Shown in pieces: positions 42,417-51,498 of a stretch of 64,000 bases of DNA. Origin of the DNA: Fusibacillus kribbianus (GTDB taxonomy: Bacteria; Bacillota; Clostridia; Lachnospirales; Lachnospiraceae); NCBI RefSeq assembly GCF_030053595.1, contig NZ_JASGBQ010000002.1, forward strand, positions 186,001 through 250,000, written 5' to 3'. The number at the start of each line of letters is the position of its first letter. Position 1 is the first letter of the stretch. A program made the translations under genes and the position numbers. A model generated the notes under the pieces. That model worked only from the letters and a program-made list of their open reading frames with translations, was not told the origin of the DNA and ran no database searches.

Positions 42417-43437
42417 AAAGAAACAGATTTTAAATCTGATTTTTCTGCTCACGGTATTTACCCTTACCGTATGGGCTGTCTTCAAGGGCCAGGACCTGGA
42501 GCTGATCTTTTCATATATCGAAACTGCGGATCCCCTTTATCTCGTGTTCGGCATCATCTGTGTCGTAACCTTCATTTTCGGGGAATCTGTTATCATCTGC
42601 TATCTTCTTCGGGTCATCGGTCACAAGGTCCGCCCGATGAGATGTTATCTTTATTCCTTCATCGGATTCTTTTTCAGCTGCATCACGCCCTCGGCCACCG
42701 GCGGACAGCCTGCCCAGATTATTTATATGAAAAAGGATGATATCCCCGTCCCGGAATCCACCCTTGTTCTGATGATCGTAACCATCACCTACAAGCTGGT
42801 TCTGGTGGTACTGGGAGTTCTTGTTCTGATTCTTCGTCCCGTCCGTGTCATGGAGTTTCTCTCACCGGTCATGTTCTGGATGTATCTCGGTCTGGCATTA
42901 AACGTATTCTGCGTCACTCTGATGATGATCCTGGTGTTTCATCCCCGCCTGGCCAAATGGCTGATGGTAAAAGGACTGAAGCTTCTGGAACGGCTGCACC
43001 TTCTGAAGCAAAAGGAGAAACGCTTAAAAAAACTGGAAGCCTCCATGGACCGCTATCATCAGGCCGCTGATTTTTTCTGGAGCCACAAAATGGTGGTCTT
43101 CAACGCGTTTCTGATTACTGTCATACAGCGGCTTTTACTGTTTTTTGTCACCTATCTGACCTACCGCGCTTTCGGACTGTCGGAAGAGTCGGTGGTAACC
43201 ATCGTCTGCCTTCAGGGTATGATTTCCCTGGCAGTTGACATGCTTCCCCTGCCCGGCGGTATGGGAATCAGTGAAAAACTGTTTATATCCATCTTTACTC
43301 CGGTTTTCGGCGCCGGCCTTTTGCTGCCCGCCATGATCATCAGCCGGGGGATCAGCTATTATTCTCAGCTCACCATCAGTGCGGTCATGACCGGAGCAGC
43401 ACATATGATCATCGGAAATAAGAGGCGGCAGCCTTAA
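42406..43437 (+). CDS. lysylphosphatidylglycerol synthase TM-region/UPF0104-like membrane protein
   Basis: A 343-residue polytopic membrane protein with about eight helices. The MprF flippase-like family signature is seen in the segments SFIGFFFSCITPSATGGQPAQ and VDMLPLPGGMGISEK. There is no catalytic synthase domain. The family is proposed to move lipids across the membrane. It overlaps the PAP2 gene by 11 bp and precedes pssA by 27 bp, so a role with phosphatidylethanolamine or a related lipid is likely but inferred. Confidence 0.85.
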   Translation: MGNKKKQILNLIFLLTVFTLTVWAVFKGQDLELIFSYIETADPLYLVFGIICVVTFIFGESVIICYLLRVIGHKVRPMRCYLYSFIGFFFSCITPSATGGQPAQIIYMKKDDIPVPESTLVLMIVTITYKLVLVVLGVLVLILRPVRVMEFLSPVMFWMYLGLALNVFCVTLMMILVFHPRLAKWLMVKGLKLLERLHLLKQKEKRLKKLEASMDRYHQAADFFWSHKMVVFNAFLITVIQRLLLFFVTYLTYRAFGLSEESVVTIVCLQGMISLAVDMLPLPGGMGISEKLFISIFTPVFGAGLLLPAMIISRGISYYSQLTISAVMTGAAHMIIGNKRRQP

Positions 43438-43464
43438 TTTTATATTTTATTCAGGAGGCACAAT

Positions 43465-44154
43465 ATGATCGGTTTTTACAATTACACAGTGATACTCACT
43501 TACATAAGCCTGCTTTCATCCGTTTTCGGAATGACACAGGCCATCCACGGACACTTTAAGACTGCCATCTTCTGCCTTGCCCTGTCGGGCCTCTGTGATA
43601 TGTTTGACGGAAAAATAGCCAGAACAAAAAAAGACCGGACGGATGATGAAAAGTCCTTCGGCATTCAGATCGATTCTCTGTGCGATGTGGTCTGCTTCGG
43701 TGCCTTTCCCGCTCTCATCTGTTACCTTTTAGGTGTCCGCGGTTTCCTTGGGCTTCTGATCATTGCCATCTACTGTGTGTGCTCCGTCATTCGCCTGGCT
43801 TTCTTCAATGTTCTGGAAGGGAAGCGTCAGCAGACGGAAGAGGGCGCCAACCATTATTACCACGGACTTCCCATTACATCCATGTCTGTGGTTCTGCCAC
43901 TGATTTTCCTGACTCAGTTTTTTATTCCGGATTTTTATTTCATTGTTTTGCTTCATATCGTGCTTCTGGTAGTCGGTATTCTCTTCGTGGTTGATTTTCC
44001 GTTCCGCAAACCGAAGAACAGCACGCTGGCAGTCCTGGTGGCAATCGTCGGAGCCGCTCTTATCGTCCTGTTTGTTTACAATCACTTCCGTGCTCCCCGG
44101 GCCAATCGGGATACCAGTCCCATCATTGAAAAAATCATCGAAGAGATCGAATAA
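43465..44154 (+). CDS. pssA: CDP-alcohol phosphatidyltransferase, probable phosphatidylserine synthase
   Basis: Transfers the phosphatidyl group of CDP-diacylglycerol to serine. The family motif D-x2-D-G-x2-A-R ... G-x3-D-x3-D is complete: CDMFDGKIAR, then FGIQIDSLCDVV. There are about six to seven membrane helices in 229 residues. The charged C-terminus (KKIIEEIE-like) faces the cytoplasm. The next gene, 22 bp downstream, is psd, which identifies the substrate as serine rather than glycerol-phosphate or inositol. CAGGAGG supports the start. Confidence 0.92.
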   Translation: MIGFYNYTVILTYISLLSSVFGMTQAIHGHFKTAIFCLALSGLCDMFDGKIARTKKDRTDDEKSFGIQIDSLCDVVCFGAFPALICYLLGVRGFLGLLIIAIYCVCSVIRLAFFNVLEGKRQQTEEGANHYYHGLPITSMSVVLPLIFLTQFFIPDFYFIVLLHIVLLVVGILFVVDFPFRKPKNSTLAVLVAIVGAALIVLFVYNHFRAPRANRDTSPIIEKIIEEIE

Positions 44155-44175
44155 CAAACCATTCAGGAGGCGGAA

Positions 44176-45042
44176 ATGCGTTACAGAACGAGAACCGGAA
44201 ACGATGTTTATGCCAACGACGGTCAGGACCGTTTTTTAAGGCTGCTCTATGGTACAGCTCCCGGGAGATTTGCCGTAAAGCTCCTGACAAAGCCCGCCGT
44301 TTCGAAGGTAGGCGGAGTCATTCTCAAAAGTCCTCTCTCCCGCCCCTTTATCGGTCCATTTACCCGAAAGAATCAGATCGATCTGAAGCTCTATGAGGGA
44401 GTGCCCTACCGCTCCTACAATGATTTTTTTATCCGCAGGATCAAAAAAGAAAACCGTCCCTTCGATCCGGAGTCTTCCCATCTGGTAAGTCCCTGTGACG
44501 GAAAGCTGACGGTTTTGCCCATCTCAAAAGAAGGGCAGTTCTGTGTGAAGCACACCCTCTATACTGCAGAAAGCCTTCTGAAAAACAAAGGGCTTGCAAA
44601 GCGCTACGAAGGCGGCCTTGCCCTTCTCTTTCGACTGACGGTGGACGATTATCACCATTATTTCTATGTGGACAGCGGAAGAAAAAGTCGGAATGTAACG
44701 ATTCCCGGTCTTTTCCACACCGTGAATCCCACTGCCAACGACGTATATCCAATCTATAAAGAAAACACACGGCAGTACAGCCTTCTTAAATCCGACCACT
44801 TCGGTACGCTCCTTATGATGGAAGTCGGCGCCCTGATGGTCGGACGAATCGTGAATCTTCACGAGGCAGCCCAGGTCTCACGCGGGGAGGAGAAAGGCTT
44901 TTTCGAGTTCGGCGGTTCCACGGTGATTCTTCTTTTCCAGACCGGTCAGATCAAGATGGATGAAGACATCCTGAACAACAGCCGGGAGGGCATCGAGACC
45001 ATCGTAAAAGCCGGAGAACGGATCGGAAAAGCAATTCATTAA
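44176..45042 (+). CDS. psd: phosphatidylserine decarboxylase
   Basis: Converts phosphatidylserine to phosphatidylethanolamine. The 288-residue proenzyme cleaves itself at a Gly-Ser bond to form a pyruvoyl group; here the site is FGGSTVILLF near residue 254, close to the consensus LGST. Other features are YNDFFIRRIKKENRPFDPE, SPCDGKLTVLP and the His in VDDYHHYFYVDSG. CAGGAGG precedes the ATG. It is the last gene of the unit, followed by a strong terminator. Confidence 0.95.
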   Translation: MRYRTRTGNDVYANDGQDRFLRLLYGTAPGRFAVKLLTKPAVSKVGGVILKSPLSRPFIGPFTRKNQIDLKLYEGVPYRSYNDFFIRRIKKENRPFDPESSHLVSPCDGKLTVLPISKEGQFCVKHTLYTAESLLKNKGLAKRYEGGLALLFRLTVDDYHHYFYVDSGRKSRNVTIPGLFHTVNPTANDVYPIYKENTRQYSLLKSDHFGTLLMMEVGALMVGRIVNLHEAAQVSRGEEKGFFEFGGSTVILLFQTGQIKMDEDILNNSREGIETIVKAGERIGKAIH

Positions 45043-45062
45043 TAATAAAATCAATTAAAAAC

Positions 45063-45124
45063 AAGGAGCGCTGCTTCATAACTGACAATCGATCAGTTAT
45101 CCTGCAGCGCTCCTTTTCGTTTTT
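45063..45124. terminator. long bidirectional terminator between psd and pfp
   Basis: A 12-bp outer stem (AAGGAGCGCTGC with its complement), 3-nt internal loops on each side, and an 8-bp inner stem (ATAACTGA/TCAGTTAT) with a 7-nt loop. TTTTCGTTTTT follows on the plus strand. Convergent genes flank it. Confidence 0.9.
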
Positions 45125-45148
45125 AAAAACTCTCTATCGAAGCTTTAA

Positions 45149-46816
45149 TCAGATTTCCTCGCCCTTTTCCAGTGCAAGTGTCTTTGTGGTGATGTCACAT
45201 ACAGAAGACGGTCCATAGTACTGGATCGCACCGGGGAATAAGAAGGAAGTCTTCACAGCCCACTCATCTCTGTGTGCTGCAAAATACTTGAACGGAGCTC
45301 CGTCAAGCTCTGTAAGTGCCTTCTTGATAACCGGCTTATCCTTTCCGTTTCTTCTTTCCATATTCATCATCTTAGTGATGGGCATACCGCCTGCAACCCA
45401 CTCCTCTGCCGGTTTGGACAGGTTGGACACCTTGGAAAGATATCCATTGAAGCCGTACTGGATCAGCATAAATGCATTGTATCCCAGTGAGTAGCAGTAA
45501 TCTGCATCAAAGTTGGACGGGAATGCGCATCTTCCTTCGTATCCGAAGAAATGATGCTGTACACCGAATTTTCCTTTGTATGTTCCTGCTGCTTTTCTCT
45601 CAGCAAGTTTATCCGCTACAAGTGCTGAGAACAGTTTCTCAGACTCGATCAGAGACACCTGTACATTGCCGTGGGGATCTCTCTCAAGGAAGAGCTGCTG
45701 CTGAATTCCCTGGGGAAGGATCTCGAATACTGCCATGGACTCTTTGGTAAGTCCGGCTTTGATAAACTCATATTTTTCTTCCCAGGACGGAAGTGCATTG
45801 AATTCCTCAGTCTTGCTTCCTGCAAGGAGCTCATTGATCTCAGAAATCAGCACAGAGAACTCCGGAACAAATTCTACGATTCCCTCAGGGATAATGGCAA
45901 CACCAAAGTTATCTCCGTTTGCTGCTCTCTTCTCTACAGAATCCGCAATGTAATCAGCGATTTCAGAAAGTGACATCTTCTTATCTGCCACTTCTTCGCC
46001 GATCAGGCAGATGTTGGGCTGTGTCTCAAGGGCACATTCCAGCGCTACGTGAGAAGCGGAACGTCCCATAACTTTGATAAAGTGCCAGTATTTCTTAGCG
46101 GAATTTGCATCTCTCTCGATGTTGCCGATCAGCTCGCTGTATGTCTTGGTTGCCGTATCAAAACCAAAAGAACACTCAATATCTTCATTCTTAAGGTCAC
46201 CGTCAATGGTCTTGGGGCATCCGATCACCTGGACGCCGGTCTTGTTGGCTGCCATGTATTCGGCAAGCGTACATGCATTGGTATTGGAGTCGTCTCCGCC
46301 GATGATAACGATTGCTGTGATTCCATGCTTCTTGCAGACCTCTGCAGCAACTGCAAACTGCTCCGGTGTCTCAAGCTTTGTTCTTCCGGATCCGATGATA
46401 TCAAATCCACCGGTATTTCTGAACTGATCGATATATTCATCTGTCATCTCAATGTAATCGTCTTCCAGAAGTCCGCTGGGGCCGCCCTTAAATCCAAGAA
46501 GAACATTGTCTTTGTTCGTAGCCTTCAGTGCATCGTAAAGACCGCTTACTACGTTGTGTCCGCCAGGAGCCTGTCCGCCGGAAAGGATAACACCTACGAT
46601 CTGCTTCTTGTCTGCAGATGTGTTCTTTCCTTTCTCAAAGGTGATCTCCGGCTTTCCGTATGTGTTGGGGAAAAGCTCTGCGATCTTCTCCTGATCAGCA
46701 ACGCTCTGTGTTGCTGCACCCTCTTTTACACAGATGTCTGCGATACCATTTCTGAGCATTCCGGGAAGTTTGGGAGTATACTCATATCTTGCCTTCTGAA
46801 GCGGTGAAATCTTCAT
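45149..46816 (-). CDS. pfp: pyrophosphate-dependent 6-phosphofructokinase
   Basis: Phosphorylates fructose-6-phosphate with pyrophosphate instead of ATP, reversibly. The 555-residue long form is seen in plants, spirochaetes and Clostridia. [15 protein letters not shown] and [14 protein letters not shown] open the fold; [18 protein letters not shown] has the Asp that excludes [16 protein letters not shown] holds the catalytic Asp; [12 protein letters not shown] and [20 protein letters not shown] are also typical. GGAG lies upstream. It is a single-gene unit with its own promoter. Confidence 0.96.
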   Translation of the reverse strand: MKISPLQKARYEYTPKLPGMLRNGIADICVKEGAATQSVADQEKIAELFPNTYGKPEITFEKGKNTSADKKQIVGVILSGGQAPGGHNVVSGLYDALKATNKDNVLLGFKGGPSGLLEDDYIEMTDEYIDQFRNTGGFDIIGSGRTKLETPEQFAVAAEVCKKHGITAIVIIGGDDSNTNACTLAEYMAANKTGVQVIGCPKTIDGDLKNEDIECSFGFDTATKTYSELIGNIERDANSAKKYWHFIKVMGRSASHVALECALETQPNICLIGEEVADKKMSLSEIADYIADSVEKRAANGDNFGVAIIPEGIVEFVPEFSVLISEINELLAGSKTEEFNALPSWEEKYEFIKAGLTKESMAVFEILPQGIQQQLFLERDPHGNVQVSLIESEKLFSALVADKLAERKAAGTYKGKFGVQHHFFGYEGRCAFPSNFDADYCYSLGYNAFMLIQYGFNGYLSKVSNLSKPAEEWVAGGMPITKMMNMERRNGKDKPVIKKALTELDGAPFKYFAAHRDEWAVKTSFLFPGAIQYYGPSSVCDITTKTLALEKGEEI

Positions 46817-46873
46817 AATCGTTCTCCTTTATTGTTAATCTATAAATATTTTAACCCGCTTGATACATCAAGT

Positions 46874-46902
46874 ATTCTACCATAAATGTCCAGACTCTTC
46901 AA
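46874..46902 (-). promoter_or_regulatory. promoter of pfp
   Basis: Minus strand: TTGAAG (46897-46902), 17-bp spacer, TAGAAT (46874-46879). The leader is about 50 nt. Confidence 0.66.
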
Positions 46903-46996
46903 ATATTTTATCTGCAATCTTTTTTTGTATAATTGTCGTATTTTTGGTAATATTGACGAATCAAAACGCAAAATCCTCCACAGTACGTTTAATTCT

Positions 46997-48784
46997 TCAA
47001 ACCGGTAAGCTGTTTCTCACACACAAGGCCCCGTACCCCACCTGCGGATTGGGATACTGGGTAAAACCCGGCAGCGGTCTGGCGCCCTTTCTCAAATAGG
47101 CTTTCAGCTTTTCCCCGTACAGATACGGATCATTGCCCCGCACGATCCCCCATTCCATCAAAAGCGCCGCTCCTCCTGACACAAAGGGCGTGGCAAAGGA
47201 GGTTCCGGTCACAGGACCGTAGCCGCCGCCGGCCTGTACCGTCTCCACGGCAACTCCCGGTGCTGCCAGATCAGGCTTCACCTGATTGGTCACACGGGTA
47301 AATCCTCTGCCGGAAAAATCCGCATAGGTCAGATACCGGCTGTCGTAGGCTCCGACGGTGATCACGTCAGCCGCCGCACTGGGAATCGTCAGAGAAATGT
47401 CCGGCGTCGGGCTTCCGAATCTGGTCGCCCGGTTCAGGACATCCTCACTGGGAAGCCACATGTCGAACCGACCGTCAACAATATGAAGCGGTGTCAGCTG
47501 AATCAGATATATTCCGCTTTCCAGATAGGTGTCTGCAGGAATAAAATCCAGATAAATCTCCTGAGCCGTACTGTATGGGATCGGTTCTCCGTAATAAACA
47601 AAGATCTCCGATCCATCCGCAGAAAAACGGCTGACCGGCTGTGCACGGCTGAAAGGCCCCAGTCTCTGTCCCCGCGGCGTTACCAGGCGGATCGCAAAAT
47701 CATCCACATACTGCTTCCATATCTGTAAGTTCAGACCTGTCTCATACTGTCCCACAGTCAGACGGATAAAGGTGCTTCCGGCCTCTCTGTCGGCTCCCTC
47801 CGGCAAATTGGAAAGAACGCCGGACACATGGCCGCCGCTTCCGCCCTCGTTGCCGCTTCCCACACAAATGGACAGCTTTCCCAGATTGGAAATATCATTG
47901 AGATAAGTCTCAAGAAGAGAATTCCCTTCATGGGAGCCATAGGTATTTCCAAAGCTCAGATTGATCACCATCGGAAAGCCCTGCGCCAGCATTTTTCTGA
48001 CTGCGTAATCCACCGCCTCCATAAGCTCCACGGTGCGTGGAAAACCGCCGCCCCTGCTTCCCAGCTTCACTACGATCAGTTCACTCTCCGGCGCCACTCC
48101 CCGGTAACGGATTCCGCCCAGACCGCCTCCGCCTGCCGCAATACCTGCCACAGGCGTCCCATGATTCTGAAAATCCCGGGAAGGCACAAGCGAACGATCC
48201 CCCGTTGTAATTGCCTCATTGATCTGCTCCCTTGAATACTCTGCTCCGATCTGATATCCTTCCGGCGGTGTTCCCTCTGCTGTCTGATCCCATAAATACA
48301 GGATCCTGGTTTTCCCTTCGGCATCCCTAAAATCCTCCAGCCAGTAATCCACACCGGAATCAATGACCGCGATAACGACTCCGCTTCCGAACAAGGAATC
48401 TGTTCCTGTCCCGGCGGCTGCTCCACGTGTCGGCCGGACATTGGACTGAAGCGGGTTGATACAGGATACGCTTCTCCCCACTGAGACGGTAAAGGTAAGC
48501 CCTTTGGGTTTTTCCACAAACTGGATCTCCGGTTGCCTTGAAAATTCCTCTATCAAAGGTTCCGGCATAGTCACCACTGCATAACCGGCGAGAAGTTCCG
48601 TAACACGCACACTCTCACTGGCCAGCCGTTTGATATCTCCCGTATATCTCACGATCAGATCCCAGGTATTCGCCTGCGGGTCATAGCCAACCGACAGATC
48701 CAAGGATCGTTCCCGCTCACCTGCAGGCACATCCAGAGCCAGGTTCAATACATTTTCAAGTTTTTCGTCGGGCTGCACTGCCAT
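46997..48784 (-). CDS. Csp-like S8 subtilase
   Basis: A 595-residue subtilase with no signal peptide. An N-terminal prodomain-like region (about residues 1-110, ending SVSCINPLQSNVRP) precedes the catalytic core. The triad residues are Asp in VIAVIDSGVDYW, His in FQNHGTPVAGIAAGGG and Ser in GTSFATPFVSGGAALL; the jelly-roll-like insertion (around IWKQYVDDFAIRLVTPRG) separates His and Ser, as in Csp germination proteases of Clostridia. All triad residues are kept, so it should be active. The ATG at 48784 is preferred, with TTGGAG upstream, over a TTG four codons earlier. A role in spore germination is possible but unproven. Confidence 0.87.
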   Translation of the reverse strand: MAVQPDEKLENVLNLALDVPAGERERSLDLSVGYDPQANTWDLIVRYTGDIKRLASESVRVTELLAGYAVVTMPEPLIEEFSRQPEIQFVEKPKGLTFTVSVGRSVSCINPLQSNVRPTRGAAAGTGTDSLFGSGVVIAVIDSGVDYWLEDFRDAEGKTRILYLWDQTAEGTPPEGYQIGAEYSREQINEAITTGDRSLVPSRDFQNHGTPVAGIAAGGGGLGGIRYRGVAPESELIVVKLGSRGGGFPRTVELMEAVDYAVRKMLAQGFPMVINLSFGNTYGSHEGNSLLETYLNDISNLGKLSICVGSGNEGGSGGHVSGVLSNLPEGADREAGSTFIRLTVGQYETGLNLQIWKQYVDDFAIRLVTPRGQRLGPFSRAQPVSRFSADGSEIFVYYGEPIPYSTAQEIYLDFIPADTYLESGIYLIQLTPLHIVDGRFDMWLPSEDVLNRATRFGSPTPDISLTIPSAAADVITVGAYDSRYLTYADFSGRGFTRVTNQVKPDLAAPGVAVETVQAGGGYGPVTGTSFATPFVSGGAALLMEWGIVRGNDPYLYGEKLKAYLRKGARPLPGFTQYPNPQVGYGALCVRNSLPV

Positions 48785-48950
48785 TTTTGTCTCCAAACAA
48801 TATTTTCTTCTATACTATGCAGGCAACAGTGATTCCAAAACCAGCAGAAGGTCAATCGCCCAGGAAGACCATAGACAAAAGAGTACTGGAGATTCATTCT
48901 TTTCAGCAGAACCTGAAATTATCCCACTGGAAATCGATTTTCTGCAATTT

Positions 48951-48975
48951 AAAACCGGCAGTTGTATTCTGCCGG
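48951..48975 (-). terminator. terminator after yggS
   Basis: Minus strand: CCGGCAG, 7-nt loop, CTGCCGG, then TTTTAAATT. It lies about 35 nt past the yggS stop. Confidence 0.7.
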
Positions 48976-49011
48976 CTTTGTATAGACTCCGCAATCATTA
49001 GCTGTATTCTG

Positions 49012-49704
49012 TTATACCGCATACTGTCTGGCACCGAAAATAGCCGTTCCAACCCGAACCATGGTAGCCCCTTCTTCAATGGCCGTCTCGAAATCACCGG
49101 TCATCCCCATGGAAAGCTCCATCATCTCCACGCCCGGAATCTGTTCTGCCTTAACGGCCTCAAAAAGCTTCCGCATTCTCTTAAAATATCCTCTTGCATC
49201 CTCCGACTTCTCCACAGGCGGAGCAACCGTCATCAGCCCCTTCACATGAACGCGGGAAAGAGCTGCGATTTCCCGGATCAAAGGGACTGCCTCTTCAGGA
49301 GCCACACCGGATTTGCTCTCCTCTCCGCCGATATTGATCTCCACAAGCACCTGACAATCCACCTGATGCTTCTCCGCCTCCTTCTGGATCTCCTGAGCCA
49401 GCCGGACAGAATCCACAGAATGGATCATATATACCTTGTCCACGATATATTTTACTTTATTCCTCTGAAGATGGCCAATGAGATGCCAGCGGAGAGGTTC
49501 CTTTATCTCTTCCAGCTTACCGCAAAGCTCCTGCACCTTATTCTCACCAAAATCCACCATCCCGCAGGCCATGATCTCCCGAATATCCGAAACCGGTTTT
49601 GTCTTGCTGACCGCAATTAAGGTCACATCCTCACGCTTCCGGCCGGCCCGCTCACAGGCTGCTGCAACACGTGCCTCAACAGCCTCCAGATTTTCCTTTA
49701 ACAT
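49012..49704 (-). CDS. yggS: YggS-family PLP-binding protein (PLP homeostasis)
   Basis: A 230-residue alanine-racemase-like barrel that binds pyridoxal phosphate and keeps PLP levels balanced. The PLP lysine is in LIAVSKTKPVSDI; DFGENKVQEL, WHLIGHLQRNKVKYIV, VLVEINIGGEESKSG and the phosphate-binding LSMGMTGDFETAIEEGATMVRVGTAIFG-type end are typical. The ATG at 49704 has GAGGTGG upstream and gives the usual family length; the longer frame adds 12 residues. In many Firmicutes it lies near sepF and division genes, which are absent here. Confidence 0.95.
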   Translation of the reverse strand: MLKENLEAVEARVAAACERAGRKREDVTLIAVSKTKPVSDIREIMACGMVDFGENKVQELCGKLEEIKEPLRWHLIGHLQRNKVKYIVDKVYMIHSVDSVRLAQEIQKEAEKHQVDCQVLVEINIGGEESKSGVAPEEAVPLIREIAALSRVHVKGLMTVAPPVEKSEDARGYFKRMRKLFEAVKAEQIPGVEMMELSMGMTGDFETAIEEGATMVRVGTAIFGARQYAV

Positions 49705-49756
49705 ACAATCCACCTCGATTTTTGCTTCCTGCCTGTTCACTCAGGCTTTTTCTATC

Positions 49757-50425
49757 TTAGCATACCTTCCCTCCATTTGCAATCATCGGGGAATGACTTT
49801 TCCTTTCCCTGGAAAGCAGCGTTTCTGCCAAATGCCGGTTAAAAAATTCAATAAACGGCCCCATAAAAAAGGCAGTTGCCACGGTACCTGCACCGATGGA
49901 TGCTCCAAGAATGACTGCCACAATAACACAGAGCAGATCAGTTCCAATGCGGCAACCCTTCAAAGACCGCCCTGTCTTATCCCTCAGGATCAACGCTGCC
50001 GCATCGTAAGTGGATACTCCAAGATCAGCCGTAAAATACAGGGAAGTCCCTGCGCAAAGGATCATCATGCCGATAAAAAACAGGCAAAGCTCCACCACGA
50101 TCCCGGAAAGTCCTGCTGCGCCTACCCCCTTCAAAACTGCCTCTGAGGTAAACTGTACGATATATCCCATACCAACCACATTGATCAAGGTTGCAATTCC
50201 CACATAATGTCTGTCCGTGAACCACACAGTCAGAAGCAAAACAGCATTTATAATCACGTACAGGCTTCCATAGCCCATCCCAAGCAAACGGCAAAGGCCT
50301 GTCACCGCCCCGGTAAACGGATCCGTTCCCAACATGGCAGCCTTAATAAACCCACAGCCAATTCCGCTTAAGACCACCCCCGCTGCCGTCATTATAATGC
50401 GCCTTCTGTCTTTCATTCCCTGCAT
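49757..50425 (-). CDS. YczE/YitT-like integral membrane protein
   Basis: A 222-residue protein with five hydrophobic segments (for example MTAAGVVLSGIGCGFIKAAM, SLYVIINAVLLLTVWF, IVVELCLFFIGMMILC). GTDPFTGAVTGLCRLLG and ADLGVSTYDAAALIL are the paired family motifs, typical of the YczE group. The function is unknown. It is divergent from the AraC gene, with 182 bp between the starts. Confidence 0.8.
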   Translation of the reverse strand: MQGMKDRRRIIMTAAGVVLSGIGCGFIKAAMLGTDPFTGAVTGLCRLLGMGYGSLYVIINAVLLLTVWFTDRHYVGIATLINVVGMGYIVQFTSEAVLKGVGAAGLSGIVVELCLFFIGMMILCAGTSLYFTADLGVSTYDAAALILRDKTGRSLKGCRIGTDLLCVIVAVILGASIGAGTVATAFFMGPFIEFFNRHLAETLLSRERKSHSPMIANGGKVC

Positions 50426-50448
50426 CCTCTCTTTCTTTTATGCAAAGC

Positions 50449-50476
50449 TTGATTTTTTTACCGGTTACAGTATAAT
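50449..50476 (+). promoter_or_regulatory. promoter of the AraC-family gene
   Basis: TTGATT (50449-50454), 16-bp spacer, TATAAT (50471-50476). A leader of about 125 nt follows with no structure I recognise. Confidence 0.6.
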
Positions 50477-50607
50477 CGCATTAGAAGGCTCACTCTATCA
50501 CAATCATAAGATTTTTTATAACAATCCTGCGGAATGCTGCACATTCCTGCATATTTTCCGGATCTTCGCCGGATATTCCGCTTCCCATTCCTGTTTTGGA
50601 GGTCTCT

Positions 50608-51498
50608 ATGCAGAAACGAATCATTTATACAGACAAAAACATGAGGGAACTGAACCGTACTTTGGACGGCCGCTTTCCCCTGCGGGTGGAACACGAGCGC
50701 CTGTCTGATTTTCTTCACAGCACAGCCCTTTTCCACTGGCATCCGGAGGTGGAATTTGCTCTTGTAACCGACGGCTCCGTCATCTGTCAGATCAACGATA
50801 CCCCCTGCCGCCTGACAGCGGGAGACGGTATCTTTTTCAACACCAATGTTTTGCATGCCTATCTTCCTGACGGAAAAAACGACTGTCTTTATAAAGCGAT
50901 CCTGTTTGATCCTGTTCTTTTGGGTCAGCCGGGAAGCTTTATTTTTGAGGAGATGATCACCCCGCTCCTCTCCAACTCCAACCTCACAGGCCTTCCCTTA
51001 AGCAGCACAGTGGACTGGCAGAGAGAGCTTCTTTCCATCATAAAAGAAATAGCTCTGCTGGATCTCAACAGGGCCTCTTTTCTGCAGCTCCGCTTTCTGG
51101 AGCTTTTGTCCAGACTGTGGAGAATTCTATATGAAAATACCATGGAAACCGTAACCGATCACTCCCGATCAGGAAAGGATATCGCCCGTATGAAACAGGC
51201 CATGACCTATATTCAGCAGTCCTACGGAAGCCTGATCACTCTGGATGATATTGCCGATGCCTGTACCCTGAGTCAGAGCGAATGCTGCAGGCTGTTCCGG
51301 CGCATTCTTCATCAAAGTCCCATGGAATATGTAATTTCCTGCCGGATCGAAAAAAGTCTGCCGCTTCTGGCGGACGGTAGGCTCCCGATCACGGAAATTG
51401 CAGGCATGACCGGGTTTCAGAGCAGCAGCTACTTCGCCGAAACCTTTAAAAAACAGACCGGAATGACGCCCAGTGCTTACAGGAAACAGTTTCTGTGA
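50608..51498 (+). CDS. AraC-family transcriptional regulator with cupin sensor domain
   Basis: A 296-residue regulator. The N-terminal half (about residues 30-110) is a cupin-like ligand domain: LFHWHPEVEFALVTDGSV and AGDGIFFNTNVLHAY. The C-terminal 100 residues contain two helix-turn-helix units: LDDIADACTLSQSECCRLFR and ITEIAGMTGFQSSSYFAETFK, ending KKQTGMTPSAYRKQFL. Such proteins usually sense sugars or small organic molecules. GGAGG precedes the ATG at 50608. Targets are unknown; the divergent YczE-like gene is a candidate. Confidence 0.92.
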   Translation: MQKRIIYTDKNMRELNRTLDGRFPLRVEHERLSDFLHSTALFHWHPEVEFALVTDGSVICQINDTPCRLTAGDGIFFNTNVLHAYLPDGKNDCLYKAILFDPVLLGQPGSFIFEEMITPLLSNSNLTGLPLSSTVDWQRELLSIIKEIALLDLNRASFLQLRFLELLSRLWRILYENTMETVTDHSRSGKDIARMKQAMTYIQQSYGSLITLDDIADACTLSQSECCRLFRRILHQSPMEYVISCRIEKSLPLLADGRLPITEIAGMTGFQSSSYFAETFKKQTGMTPSAYRKQFL

